Shown here: piece by piece, positions 34,071 to 42,527 of the stretch | How positions within the stretch are numbered: the first letter of the stretch is position 1 | Layout: every line of letters begins with the position of its first letter | NCBI GenBank assembly: GCA_965246945.1 | Contig: CBDFFW010000001.1 | Span: forward strand, 1,178,001 to 1,242,000 | Direction of reading: 5' to 3' | Length of the DNA stretch: 64,000 bases | Source of the DNA: CBDFFW01 sp965246945 | Lineage (GTDB): Bacteria; Pseudomonadota; Alphaproteobacteria; UBA11073 | Translations under genes and position numbers: made by a program | Notes under the pieces: model-generated | Database searches by the model: none | Told to the model about the DNA's origin: nothing | The model's input: only the letters and a program-made list of their open reading frames with translations

Positions 34071-34197
34071 GTCATCCCGACGAAAGTCGAGATCTAGTGA
34101 TTAAAAAAGCGTCATGCACAGCGTGACGCAAAATTATCATTTTGTGCACCTACGGTGCGCTTTATAGTCACTGGATCCCGACTTTCGTCGGGATGAC
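34071..34197. repeat. Long palindromic element, family A, copy 5 (between mlaF and pth)
   Basis: A 127-nt palindrome: the outer arms GTCATCCCGACGAAAGTCG (34071-) and CGACTTTCGTCGGGATGAC (to 34197) pair, continuing into GATCTAGTGA/TCACTGGATC. Inside is a nested hairpin GCGTCATGCACAGCGTGACGC. It lies between convergent genes, could fold the end of either transcript, and supplies the C-terminal residues of Pth. Confidence 0.88.
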
Positions 34198-34758
34198 GGC
34201 ACTATTTAAATTAGTCATTACTTTTGCGAATTCACCAGCCAATAATTGGCTGCGTTGAGCGACTAGCTTTTTTAATATATCATCGATAACTAACTGCTGC
34301 TCAGCATCAAAATCACGCAATACATAATCGCTCACCATATTTTTATCTTCCGGCCGGCTGATGCCGATGCGCAACCGCCAGTAATCGGGGCCGATGGCTT
34401 GATCGATTGAGCGCAGGCCATTATGCCCACCATTGCCGCCAGCTTGTTTGATGCGGATTTTGCCAAGCGATAAATCCAGATCATCATGCACCACGAGCAT
34501 TTGTTCAGGCTTTAAACGGTAATGTTGCAAAGCTTTTTGGACGGCCTGCCCACTAAGGTTCATGAAAGTTTGCGGTTTTAAAAAAACATATTTGTTATCA
34601 CCGCTCCGCCCCTCACACACCAACGCATCATGCCGCTTTTTCCAGGGCACCAAATCGGCGGCGGCATGCCACCTGTCCAAAAACATAAAACCGATATTAT
34701 GCCGCTGTCTGGCATAAGTCGCACCAGGGTTGCCAAGACCAACGATTAGCCAGTTCAT
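34168..34758 (-). CDS. pth: Peptidyl-tRNA hydrolase
   Basis: Releases peptides from prematurely dropped peptidyl-tRNA. It is 196 aa. Conserved: IVGLGNPGATYARQRHNIGF with the catalytic His, KPQTFMNLSGQAV, LVVHDDLDLSLGKIRIK and GGHNGLRSI. The last residues (AVIPTKVGIQ, then TGA) are encoded by the arm of the family A palindrome, so the original C-terminus was probably replaced. The start overlaps the ygjV stop by four bases. Confidence 0.95.
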   Translation of the reverse strand: MNWLIVGLGNPGATYARQRHNIGFMFLDRWHAAADLVPWKKRHDALVCEGRSGDNKYVFLKPQTFMNLSGQAVQKALQHYRLKPEQMLVVHDDLDLSLGKIRIKQAGGNGGHNGLRSIDQAIGPDYWRLRIGISRPEDKNMVSDYVLRDFDAEQQLVIDDILKKLVAQRSQLLAGEFAKVMTNLNSAVIPTKVGIQ

Positions 34759-35285
34759 GCTGCGACCTGCTTTAAATGTTGGTCCCGATACATGCGCAGC
34801 AAGGTAACAACTTGCGTAATAATTAAAAATGCACCGCTCAAACTACCACCAATAGAACCCGCTACTACATTATACGCTAACCAAAACGTTAAAGATGCCA
34901 ATAGCCCATAACGTAAAACAAATTTTTGCCAATGAATAACAGAAATAGTGCCCAAGATGCAGGCAATCACGCTTAAAGCATCATACCAATATTTAAGAGT
35001 GAGGGCACCGCCGATTATAAATAGGGCGATAAAAATCCAACTGGTAAACTGTTTTTGCTTGGGCGTTTGTTTGGCCAAAGCAAAGCCAGAACGGATAAAA
35101 ACCAGCGCTTCGGTGTAAGAACCTGTATAGCTGCCGAGCAAACCAAAATGAAAAATCCAACAGAAAGCAGCCATTGCATTAATGGCAATTAGTCTGCGGT
35201 CATTCTTTTGCCAGAAAGCAATAACGGTAAGGATAAAGGCAAAATATCCAATACATTGCGGTAAAGATAAATCAATAAGCGGCAT
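34755..35285 (-). CDS. ygjV: YgjV family inner-membrane protein
   Basis: A 176-aa protein with about five or six hydrophobic helices (QCIGYFAFILTVIAFWQKND, then AMAAFCWIFHFGLLGSYTG and WIFIALFIIGGALTL), matching the YgjV family of unknown function. The frame is open further upstream to 35453 but that part runs inside lpxA. The ATG at 35285, directly after the lpxA stop, is the sound start. It is coupled to lpxA upstream and pth downstream. Confidence 0.83.
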   Translation of the reverse strand: MPLIDLSLPQCIGYFAFILTVIAFWQKNDRRLIAINAMAAFCWIFHFGLLGSYTGSYTEALVFIRSGFALAKQTPKQKQFTSWIFIALFIIGGALTLKYWYDALSVIACILGTISVIHWQKFVLRYGLLASLTFWLAYNVVAGSIGGSLSGAFLIITQVVTLLRMYRDQHLKQVAA

Positions 35286-35286
35286 T

Positions 35287-36027
35287 TTAATGCGCTTGCA
35301 TAAGCTGGCGTTTGCGGGGTGCGTTGATAAAATCCATGATGGTTTGGACGGCCGGATCCATAGGCGCTGTTTCCGCTTGCATGCGTTGCAGCCGCTCGGC
35401 AAAAACGCCATCACCTTTTTCAAACAAAACACGATACATGCCACGCAAGGCATTGATTTGTTCTTTGCTGTAACCGTTACGCTCGAGCCCGATTAAATTT
35501 AATCCTTGCAGCCGCGCGCGGTCGCCCATCACCAAGCCAAAGGGAATGACATCATTTTCAACACCGGTCATACCGCCAATCATTGCCAGCTCGCCGATTT
35601 GGACATTTTGATGTACTGCTGATAGACCGCCAATTGTGACGCGGTTGCCAACCTGCACATGGCCGCCAAGGGTGGCATTATTGGCCAGCACACAGCCATT
35701 ACCTATCACACAATCATGGGCCACATGGCTGCCAACCATAAACCAGTTATCGTCGCCAATCTTAGTGGCACCGCTGCCACTATTGGAGGCACGGTGCATG
35801 GTTACCTGTTCACGGATAACATTGCGCGCGCCAATGATTAATTGCGTGGATTCGCCCTTATATTTTTTATCCTGCGGCACATCACCCAGCACGGCAAAAC
35901 TATGCACCACTGTATCATCACCAATCTGCACATTATCATGCACAACCGAAAATGCGCCGATGATAACATTTTCCCCCAGGTTGGCTTTGGGCGAAACAAT
36001 CGCGGTTGAATGAATATGGGTCGGCAT
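35287..36027 (-). CDS. lpxA: UDP-N-acetylglucosamine acyltransferase
   Basis: First step of lipid A synthesis: transfers a 3-hydroxyacyl chain to UDP-GlcNAc. It is 246 aa. The left-handed beta-helix of hexapeptide repeats fills the N-terminal two thirds (STAIVSPKANLGENVIIGAF...), with the catalytic His region GSHVAHDCVIGNGCVLANNA. The C-terminal helical domain (LERNGYSKEQINALRGMYR) is typical. It overlaps fabZ by one base; lpxD and lpxB, the usual partners, are not here. Confidence 0.96.
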   Translation of the reverse strand: MPTHIHSTAIVSPKANLGENVIIGAFSVVHDNVQIGDDTVVHSFAVLGDVPQDKKYKGESTQLIIGARNVIREQVTMHRASNSGSGATKIGDDNWFMVGSHVAHDCVIGNGCVLANNATLGGHVQVGNRVTIGGLSAVHQNVQIGELAMIGGMTGVENDVIPFGLVMGDRARLQGLNLIGLERNGYSKEQINALRGMYRVLFEKGDGVFAERLQRMQAETAPMDPAVQTIMDFINAPRKRQLMQAH

Positions 36028-36488
36028 TATTTATCGGCAATCATGGCGGTAAAAGTAGCTTCGGCATATACCTGGTCGCCCACCATCGCTTTGCCGACAA
36101 ACCGCCAGACCATGCCGCGGCTCCGGTCTTTTTTGACCACCAACCGTAATTGGTCACCAGGCGTGACCGGCTTGCGGAATTTAGCATTATCAATGGCCAT
36201 AAAATAAACCAGTTTGCCATCGGCTTCATTACCCATGCCATGCATCACAACAATACCAGCGGTCTGGGCCATGGCTTCTACAATCAACACGCCTGGCATA
36301 ACGGGTTGGTTTGGAAAATGGCCTTGGAAAAACTGTTCGTTAATGGTCACATTTTTAATGCCGATTGCGCTTTCTCCCTTTATCAGATCGATAACCCGAT
36401 CAACCAATAGCATGGGATAACGGTGCGGAATGCGCTGCATAATTTGCAGCACATCTAGAGCGGTCAGGCTTTCTGTGGCATTATTCAT
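36027..36488 (-). CDS. fabZ: 3-hydroxyacyl-ACP dehydratase FabZ
   Basis: Dehydrates 3-hydroxyacyl-ACP in fatty acid elongation. It is 153 aa with the hot-dog fold. Seen: IPHRYPMLLVDRVIDL, the catalytic-His segment FFQGHFPNQPVMPGVLIVEA with the active Glu, and MAQTAG. First gene of the fabZ-lpxA-ygjV-pth unit, where stops and starts touch or overlap. Confidence 0.96.
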   Translation of the reverse strand: MNNATESLTALDVLQIMQRIPHRYPMLLVDRVIDLIKGESAIGIKNVTINEQFFQGHFPNQPVMPGVLIVEAMAQTAGIVVMHGMGNEADGKLVYFMAIDNAKFRKPVTPGDQLRLVVKKDRSRGMVWRFVGKAMVGDQVYAEATFTAMIADK

Positions 36489-36534
36489 TATCCTTTAGGC
36501 ATAATTTTATGCCGGCCGAAGCGCAAGCGATGAT

Positions 36535-37488
36535 TTAGCCTTTTTGCTTGGTTTTTCGCCATTGACTGAGCAAAACCACCAATAATAAAAAGACAGCGCC
36601 GATAATACCCAATGAAATGGTTATAAATGTAAATTTATCAATAACAAAAAAGCTGAGCATATCAACAATTTCGATTATTAAAATAAGGGTGGAAAGCACA
36701 GCGGGGAAGAAAAATTCTACCCGTCGCCGCCACAACGCGGCGGCTATCTGTAGGATAGTGAGTGCACTAACCAACAACATATGCACTGAATCTTGATACC
36801 AGCCACGCCACAGCCCCAAGGCCATAAAGAGCATAACGGTGATGCTGCTGAGGAAATAACTGGTGTTGCAGCTTTGCATTACCGCGCCGCGCCGTTCCAG
36901 CGCATAGCCGTTAAGGCCTAGTAGGAACGCTATTGAGGCCAGAAAATAGCGTAAAGGTTCATTTTCAGCCGCGCCCATCAGCATGGGATTAATGTAAAAT
37001 ATCCCATATAATAAACAGCTGATGGCAACCATTGCGCCCCAGTTAATGCTTAATGGCAGGCGGGCAATGAGCAGCAGTTGGGCGGTTATGATCAATAAAA
37101 TTGCCGCATAAAATGCGGTAACAGATATTGAATGTTGCAGCGCAAAACCCAGCGTCCAACCAGAAACTACCGCAAAATAAACCGCCAATATGCTGTAAGC
37201 AAAGGTGTAAATATAAGAACACCAGTTTTTTTGGTGATAGTATAACGCGACAGCACTTAAAAATAAGGTCAGGCCAAAAACAATCCCAAAGCGCGGCCAA
37301 GCGAGTATTTTATCCCACTGAAAACCGATGAAAACCAAACAACTGCCAAGCAGCAAACAATGCCCGATGAATTCACTGAAAATAATTACGTAATCAAGCG
37401 TGGATAATTTCTTAAAATCATCCCGCCAATCGGCCAAGTTGCACGGCCCCGTTTTCATATTTGCGGCATATTCGTATTCGTTATTCAT
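36535..37488 (-). CDS. DUF2157-like polytopic membrane protein
   Basis: 317 aa with about nine hydrophobic helices after a soluble N-terminal stretch of about 40 residues. The run LDYVIIFSEFIGHCLLLGS, then IVFGLTLFLSAVALYYHQKN and GIIGAVFLLLVVLLSQWR resembles DUF2157 membrane proteins. Function unknown. It overlaps the upstream 247-aa gene by 8 nt, so the two are probably made together. Confidence 0.65.
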   Translation of the reverse strand: MNNEYEYAANMKTGPCNLADWRDDFKKLSTLDYVIIFSEFIGHCLLLGSCLVFIGFQWDKILAWPRFGIVFGLTLFLSAVALYYHQKNWCSYIYTFAYSILAVYFAVVSGWTLGFALQHSISVTAFYAAILLIITAQLLLIARLPLSINWGAMVAISCLLYGIFYINPMLMGAAENEPLRYFLASIAFLLGLNGYALERRGAVMQSCNTSYFLSSITVMLFMALGLWRGWYQDSVHMLLVSALTILQIAAALWRRRVEFFFPAVLSTLILIIEIVDMLSFFVIDKFTFITISLGIIGAVFLLLVVLLSQWRKTKQKG

Positions 37489-38224
37489 TATTGAGCTCTA
37501 CTTTATTTCTTAACTGGATGGTTGGCTGTAATTCCAGCCAAGCCAAATGCTGGCCATCATAACTGCGCCAGCCGGTTACTTCGTAACCTGTGGCAATATG
37601 CTCCAATGTAGTACGCGGCACAATTTCGTAATCCATAATACCGCCAAATAACCAGGGCCGGTAAAAACTGTATTTGCTCGTAATCACCTGCCAACCTGCT
37701 GGCAGTTCGACGGCTTTCCCCAGTAAAGCGATATCCAGCTTGGCATTAATGGATACTGGCTGTTTTTTTTGCGTCCCAATTTTTTGCAGCATTTGGCGCT
37801 GCGCTAATATTGCCTGCCAACGTTCAGGCGATAAATTTGTGGGTGGTGCTAGCAATTCTATATCAATATCTCCCAGAATAAATCTGAGAATTTTATCAGC
37901 TTGGTAATCGTGATCAGCCCGATTGATGGGTAGCACATAAAAATTTGGCGCGTAGAGATGCTGTTCAGCAGAATAATCGGGATTTGCTGCAAGATTAAGC
38001 ATCTGATTATCAAATTCTGCGGCATCCAAGCGTAATATTTTAAATGGTATGATCGAATTATTTTCACCTTCAACCAATTCTGGCAATTCGTATTTTTTGT
38101 CTTTTGTGCTGGCAATTAACAGCGCCAAATTGCTTGGCAGTGCCGGTAGTAAATAACAATTCCACGCCAAGCTGACACTCAGTAGCAATACGCCTAAAAC
38201 CAACAGGGGTAAGCGGTAAAGCAT
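37481..38224 (-). CDS. Membrane-anchored hypothetical protein, 247 aa
   Basis: Not recognised. One N-terminal hydrophobic segment (LPLLVLGVLLLSVSLAWNC) acts as an anchor or signal. The rest is predicted outside the cytoplasm and has no obvious motif (for example GWQVITSKYSFYRPWLFGG and YEVTGWRSYDGQHLAWLEL). The ATG follows the nuoG stop with no gap (TAAATG) and its end overlaps the DUF2157-like gene, so the three form one unit. DUF2157 proteins are often paired with a GDYXXLXY-type protein, but that motif is not seen here. Confidence 0.6.
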   Translation of the reverse strand: MLYRLPLLVLGVLLLSVSLAWNCYLLPALPSNLALLIASTKDKKYELPELVEGENNSIIPFKILRLDAAEFDNQMLNLAANPDYSAEQHLYAPNFYVLPINRADHDYQADKILRFILGDIDIELLAPPTNLSPERWQAILAQRQMLQKIGTQKKQPVSINAKLDIALLGKAVELPAGWQVITSKYSFYRPWLFGGIMDYEIVPRTTLEHIATGYEVTGWRSYDGQHLAWLELQPTIQLRNKVELNNE

Positions 38225-40285
38225 TTATGCTGCTTGTTTGATTTCCTGTTGCGGTAATAATTCAGCGGTGCATTTGGCCATGGTTTCGGAGGCACGGGAA
38301 ATGGGATCGGTCATATAATAATTGGTGATCGGTGGGATGAATGGCGTTGCTTCAATGGGTCCCGTAGCACCAAATTCTGCCCAATTGCTGGGGATGATTT
38401 GATCAATATTCGCGAAAATTGGGTGTTCACTGGCTAAATCTTCCCGCACATCGGCGACGGTGACATAATTTAAATTGCCGCCGATATGATCGGATAACGC
38501 GCGGATGATTTTCCAATCTTCCTTAGCCTGGCCAAGTGGGAATGCTGCCTGACGGCCATGCTGGGCGCGGCCTTCTGTGTTCACATAGGTGCCGTTTTTT
38601 TCGGTATAGGCCAGACCTGGTAAAATGACATCAGCATGCGTGGCCGCGCGGTCACCGTGATGGCCTTGGTAAATGATAAATGTTTTGCCCGCCATTTCAG
38701 CCACCGGCGCTTCATCAGCAGCCAGCAAGTAAACGGCTTTGATGCTGCCATCGGCTACACCTAGGACAATACCGTTGAGGTCCCGACCCTGTTTGCCTTG
38801 TGGCACAAAGCCGAGAGCCAATGCGCTGGCACGCGCGGCCGCCAAATGCAAAAAGTTAAAGCCGTTCCAACCATCCCGCTTCATATAACGGTGCGCGAGT
38901 TGATAGGCCGCGCCATGCACGGCCATGCCATCGCGGCGTTGCACCGCACCGGTGCCCAAAATAAGCATGGGGTTTTTAGCATTTTTAATGGCTTCGTTCA
39001 GCGGATGTCGGTCATCCACCAATTGCTGCAACACGGCCGGATTTTCACTGAGCTGTTCGACCGGATAGGTTAAATCATAAGCCCTGCCAATATTAATCAC
39101 GCGCATGCCATTAGCGCGCCAAGATTTGCGAATGCGGGCATTAATTATGGGCGCTTCGTGGCGCGGATTGGTGCCGATCAGCAAAATCAAATCAGCTTGT
39201 TCAATACCGGCAATGGTGCTGTTAAAGCGCCAACCGGCGGCTTCATGGACATCGTATTGTGCACCGTCCTGGCGACATTCCAGATGGGACGAACCCAAAT
39301 CTTCCATTAAGCGTTTCAGCGCCAATATTTCTTCGGCCGCGCATAAATCGCCGGTAATGGCGGCGATTTGCTCGCCCTTCAATGGCTGCAAGGTTTGCGC
39401 GATGGCGGCAAATGCCTGGTCCCAAGTTGCCGGTTGCAACTTACCATTTACCCGCACATAAGGCTGATCCAAGCGTTGCCGCTTTAAGCCGTCATAAGCA
39501 TAGCGCGATTTATCGGCCAGCCATTCTTCGTTAATTTCTTCATGCAAACGCGGTAAAATGCGCATGACTTCTGCACCACGGGAATCGACGCGGATATTGC
39601 TGCCGACCGCATCATGCACATCGACCGATTCCGTTTTGCGCAATTCCCATGGCCGCGCTTTAAAAGCATAAGGTTTATGAGTTAGTGCACCAACTGGGCA
39701 GACATCGACCAGATTGCCGGATAATTCAGAAGTCACCGCCTGTTGAATGTAAGTACCGATTTCCATATGCTCGCCGCGGCCGAGCACGCCGAGTTCTGAC
39801 ACACCTGCAATCTCCTCAGAAAATCGCACGCAGCGCGTGCAATGAATGCAGCGGTTCATGCTGGTTTTCACCAACGGCCCCAATTCCTTATCGGGAATCG
39901 CGCGTTTGTTTTCGGTATAGCGCGAACGGTCAAAGCCGTAGCCCATCGCTTGATCCTGCAAATCGCATTCGCCGCCCTGATCGCAAATCGGGCAATCCAG
40001 CGGGTGGTTGATCAGTAAAAATTCCATCACCCCTTTACGGGCCTTGTGCACCATCTCACTGCCAGTTAGCACTTCCATATTATCGGCGCAGGGCTGTGCG
40101 CAACTGGGCACTGGTTTGGGTGAATTTTTCACCTGCACCAAACACATGCGGCAATTGGCCGGCACCGACAACCGGTCGTGATAACAAAAGCGCGGAATTT
40201 CTATCCCGAGCTGTTCGCAAGCCTGCAGGATCGACGTCCCCGCTTCGACTTCCAGTTGAATACCATCGATGGTTAAATTAGGCAT
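38225..40285 (-). CDS. nuoG: NADH-quinone oxidoreductase subunit G
   Basis: Peripheral-arm subunit of respiratory complex I carrying iron-sulfur clusters. It is 686 aa. The N-terminal ferredoxin-like domain has CYHDRLSVPANCRMCLVQV. The His-ligand cluster region is HPLDCPICDQGGECDLQD, followed by RCIHCTRCVRFSEEIAG and VDVCPVGAL, then the degenerate molybdopterin-like domain. No other nuo gene is in the window: nuoG sits 14 nt downstream of mnmC, unlike the usual nuoA-N operon. Confidence 0.97.
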   Translation of the reverse strand: MPNLTIDGIQLEVEAGTSILQACEQLGIEIPRFCYHDRLSVPANCRMCLVQVKNSPKPVPSCAQPCADNMEVLTGSEMVHKARKGVMEFLLINHPLDCPICDQGGECDLQDQAMGYGFDRSRYTENKRAIPDKELGPLVKTSMNRCIHCTRCVRFSEEIAGVSELGVLGRGEHMEIGTYIQQAVTSELSGNLVDVCPVGALTHKPYAFKARPWELRKTESVDVHDAVGSNIRVDSRGAEVMRILPRLHEEINEEWLADKSRYAYDGLKRQRLDQPYVRVNGKLQPATWDQAFAAIAQTLQPLKGEQIAAITGDLCAAEEILALKRLMEDLGSSHLECRQDGAQYDVHEAAGWRFNSTIAGIEQADLILLIGTNPRHEAPIINARIRKSWRANGMRVINIGRAYDLTYPVEQLSENPAVLQQLVDDRHPLNEAIKNAKNPMLILGTGAVQRRDGMAVHGAAYQLAHRYMKRDGWNGFNFLHLAAARASALALGFVPQGKQGRDLNGIVLGVADGSIKAVYLLAADEAPVAEMAGKTFIIYQGHHGDRAATHADVILPGLAYTEKNGTYVNTEGRAQHGRQAAFPLGQAKEDWKIIRALSDHIGGNLNYVTVADVREDLASEHPIFANIDQIIPSNWAEFGATGPIEATPFIPPITNYYMTDPISRASETMAKCTAELLPQQEIKQAA

Positions 40286-40299
40286 GGTGCTTCGTCTTT

Positions 40300-41406
40300 T
40301 TAACGTGCTAGGGCGGCGCTGCCAATGGATTTAAATAATTCATTCGCCACATAGGGTGCCGTCATCAAACCACGCGAGCCGAGGCCGGTTAGGTAATAGG
40401 CGTTGGGTTGATTTAGGATGGGACCATAAATGGGTAATTGCTGGGGCGTGGTGGCGCGAATGGCGGCGCGGCCGCCAGTGAGGGTGACCGTGCTTGGCAG
40501 GTTTGGCAGCAGTTTTTGTAATTCGGTGTAAGCGTTTAAATTTCGTTGGTGTTCATCTTCACTTAATGTGATATCTGCATTCCATGCACAATGCGTGTAA
40601 GTGGCACCGATAATGGTTTGACCATTGATAGCGGGGGCTAGGTAATGCCCAAAAGTGACTGGGCGATTGAGTTGCAGGCTACTATTCTCCGCCAAATAAG
40701 TGAGCTGACCGCGGCGCGGGCGAATGGGCAAATGGGTTAAAGCGGGCAAACCCAAAGCCTCAACACCCGCGCAAACAATGACGTTTTTGGCTTTGATGAT
40801 TTCACTTGTCATCCTCAAGCCATCGGCTTGCGGATCCAAATTTGCGTTTGCTTGGATCCTCGCGCGTTGCGCGATGATGACAACCCAATTGTCGTTTATT
40901 CGCTCCCATGCCGTAACCTGCGCCTGCGATAATACCGGCATATCCCTTGCAAGTGCGTGACAATAACGCACGGGATCAATCGCCAGGGCGTTGGGAAACC
41001 AGATGCCATCGCTGTGGCAAGCTGTACCTAGATACTTGCTAAGCAAAGTAGCGCTTTGCCATTCAGCCCAGCCGGTGGGATTATGTGCGGCGGTCGCGCG
41101 GCGCTGAATGCGCAATACATCTGCTTCATCAATCGGTAATTGGGCAATGCCCTGAAACATTGCTGGTATATTTAGTTGCGGCCAAAGCTGCAAAAAATAT
41201 TCAAAGGCATTTTTGTGGAATTGAAAAAACTTGCTATCGTTGATATCCAGCATTGGCTTGATCAGACCAACGGGATTGCCGGAAGCGGCGCTGGCCAGCC
41301 CCTGCCCAGCTTCGATGATGATAGCTGAATACCCTTGCCGGTGCGCGTGATAGGCAACGCTACAGCCAGCCACCCCGCCCCCAATAATCGCGATATCATA
41401 AATCAC
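40300..41406 (-). CDS. mnmC: FAD-dependent oxidoreductase, MnmC C-terminal type (tRNA wobble uridine)
   Basis: Corresponds to the oxidoreductase half of MnmC, which converts cmnm5s2U34 to nm5s2U34 in tRNA. The FAD site is IAIIGGGVAGCSVAYH at the start, followed by ASAASGNPVGLIKPML, AAIRATTPQQLPIYGP and LGSRGLMTAPYVANEL, all typical of MnmC. It is 368 aa. About 26 residues around position 175-200 (IIAQRARIQANANLDP...) are encoded by an in-frame family A palindrome. The methyltransferase half is a separate gene at 41852-42526 (mnmD), with an unrelated gene between. Confidence 0.88.
   Translation of the reverse strand: MIYDIAIIGGGVAGCSVAYHAHRQGYSAIIIEAGQGLASAASGNPVGLIKPMLDINDSKFFQFHKNAFEYFLQLWPQLNIPAMFQGIAQLPIDEADVLRIQRRATAAHNPTGWAEWQSATLLSKYLGTACHSDGIWFPNALAIDPVRYCHALARDMPVLSQAQVTAWERINDNWVVIIAQRARIQANANLDPQADGLRMTSEIIKAKNVIVCAGVEALGLPALTHLPIRPRRGQLTYLAENSSLQLNRPVTFGHYLAPAINGQTIIGATYTHCAWNADITLSEDEHQRNLNAYTELQKLLPNLPSTVTLTGGRAAIRATTPQQLPIYGPILNQPNAYYLTGLGSRGLMTAPYVANELFKSIGSAALAR
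40806..40883. repeat. Palindromic element, family A, copy 6 (in frame inside mnmC)
   Basis: TTGTCATCCTC at the left and GATGATGACAA at the right frame 78 nt (26 codons), with internal stems GGATCCAAATTTGCG/CGTTTGCTTGGATCC-like and CGCGCGTTGCGCG. No stop on the mnmC strand. It lies between the conserved segments WERINDNWV and KNVIVCAG. Confidence 0.88.
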
Positions 41407-41451
41407 TGGCGATACCTTGCCCTGCCTGGCTTTTAATGTTAATTCAAAAAG

Positions 41452-41877
41452 ATGAAATTAAATTCTTATTTGCATTTTAATGGGAAAGCGGAAAAAGCCC
41501 TGCAATTTTATGCGCAAGTATTGCGCGGCGAAATTAAAATGCTGATGCGCTATGCCGATGCCCCGCCGGAAGTGATGGGCGATAAAAAACCTGACCCGCA
41601 ATTAATTATGCATGCCAGCCTTGAGTTTGGTGGTAATACATTGATGGTGAGCGATGCGCCGACAGACTGCCAAATGCAAGCAGGCAATAGCGTTTCTTTA
41701 TCGATCAATCTTGCGGCCGATGAAACCGCCGAAGCGGAACGGCTTTATAATGCGTTGAAGCAAAATGGCCAAGTGACGATGCCTTTAGGCCCAACTTTTT
41801 GGAGCTCAGCTTTCGCAATGCTTATAGATCAATTTGGTATTCATTGGATGATTAACTGCGAACCGGCTGGTAGTTAG
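41452..41877 (+). CDS. VOC superfamily (PhnB-like glyoxalase-fold) protein
   Basis: 141 aa. Opens LNSYLHFNGKAEKALQFYAQ, the typical PhnB-like start, and has PQLIMHASLEFGGNTLMVSDAP, AERLYNALKQNGQVTMPLG and the C-terminal FGIHWMINC. The fold is two beta-alpha-beta-beta-beta units, and the function in this subgroup is unknown. It lies on the opposite strand between mnmC and mnmD and overlaps the 3' end of mnmD by 26 nt. Confidence 0.9.
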   Translation: MKLNSYLHFNGKAEKALQFYAQVLRGEIKMLMRYADAPPEVMGDKKPDPQLIMHASLEFGGNTLMVSDAPTDCQMQAGNSVSLSINLAADETAEAERLYNALKQNGQVTMPLGPTFWSSAFAMLIDQFGIHWMINCEPAGS

Positions 41878-42526
41878 CGGTAATCCGTTCGCGTTTATGT
41901 TGAAAGCCAGGTGGCTTGGATACTATAAAACCAGCTGTTTGTAAGTTGCGTTTGACCATGCCGGCGGCGGTAAAAGTTGCCACTTGTGTGCCTGGTTTGC
42001 TGTTTTTTGCTAATTCGAATGTAACCGCTTCAGACCACATTTCAGGATTGGTGGATGGTTTAAAACCATCGAGAAACCAAGCATTCATTGGTTCAGGCCA
42101 TTGCTGCAAGGCGGTCATGACATCAGCGAAGATCAAAATGAGTTTGATATTGCCCAATTGCAGTTCGCGATATCCCTGCGGATTTTCTGGATAGTGCGCT
42201 AATAACTGTGCGGTATAGCGCGCTAATTCCGGCCAGGCTTGGTGCACTTCGGCAATTTGTATCTTTTGAAGCGGAAATGCTTCCAGGCTGATATAGGTTA
42301 GCTGACCGCAACAGGCCGGATCGTTTTCCCAGGCTTGCCAAGTCGCTAAAAAGTTTAAACCGGTGCCAAAACCCAATTCCCCAATGGCATATTTATGTTT
42401 GTTTTGCCAATTTTCGGGCAGCTTACAGCCATGCAAAAAGACGAAACGGCTTTCCGCCAGCCCTTGGTTCGGCAGAAAATAACAATCGTCAAATGTAGCT
42501 GAATATATATTGCCAGAGGTTACCAT
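41852..42526 (-). CDS. mnmD: tRNA (5-methylaminomethyl-2-thiouridine34)-methyltransferase MnmD
   Basis: SAM-dependent methyltransferase, equivalent to the N-terminal half of MnmC. Motifs: ELGFGTGLNFLATWQAW (SAM site), ISLEAFPLQK, AWFLDGFKPSTNPEMW with the family's Asp-Gly-Phe, and TFTAAGMVKRNLQTAGF. The chosen ATG (42526) gives 224 aa; the frame is open back to 42568. That start is one base from the ATG of the divergent membrane-protein gene (42528). Confidence 0.9.
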   Translation of the reverse strand: MVTSGNIYSATFDDCYFLPNQGLAESRFVFLHGCKLPENWQNKHKYAIGELGFGTGLNFLATWQAWENDPACCGQLTYISLEAFPLQKIQIAEVHQAWPELARYTAQLLAHYPENPQGYRELQLGNIKLILIFADVMTALQQWPEPMNAWFLDGFKPSTNPEMWSEAVTFELAKNSKPGTQVATFTAAGMVKRNLQTAGFIVSKPPGFQHKRERITANYQPVRS

Positions 42527-42527
42527 T

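Noticed and set aside
35286..35453. Long N-terminal extension of YgjV
   Set aside because: It lies inside lpxA on the same strand in another phase and looks non-coding; the ATG right after the lpxA stop is a better start.
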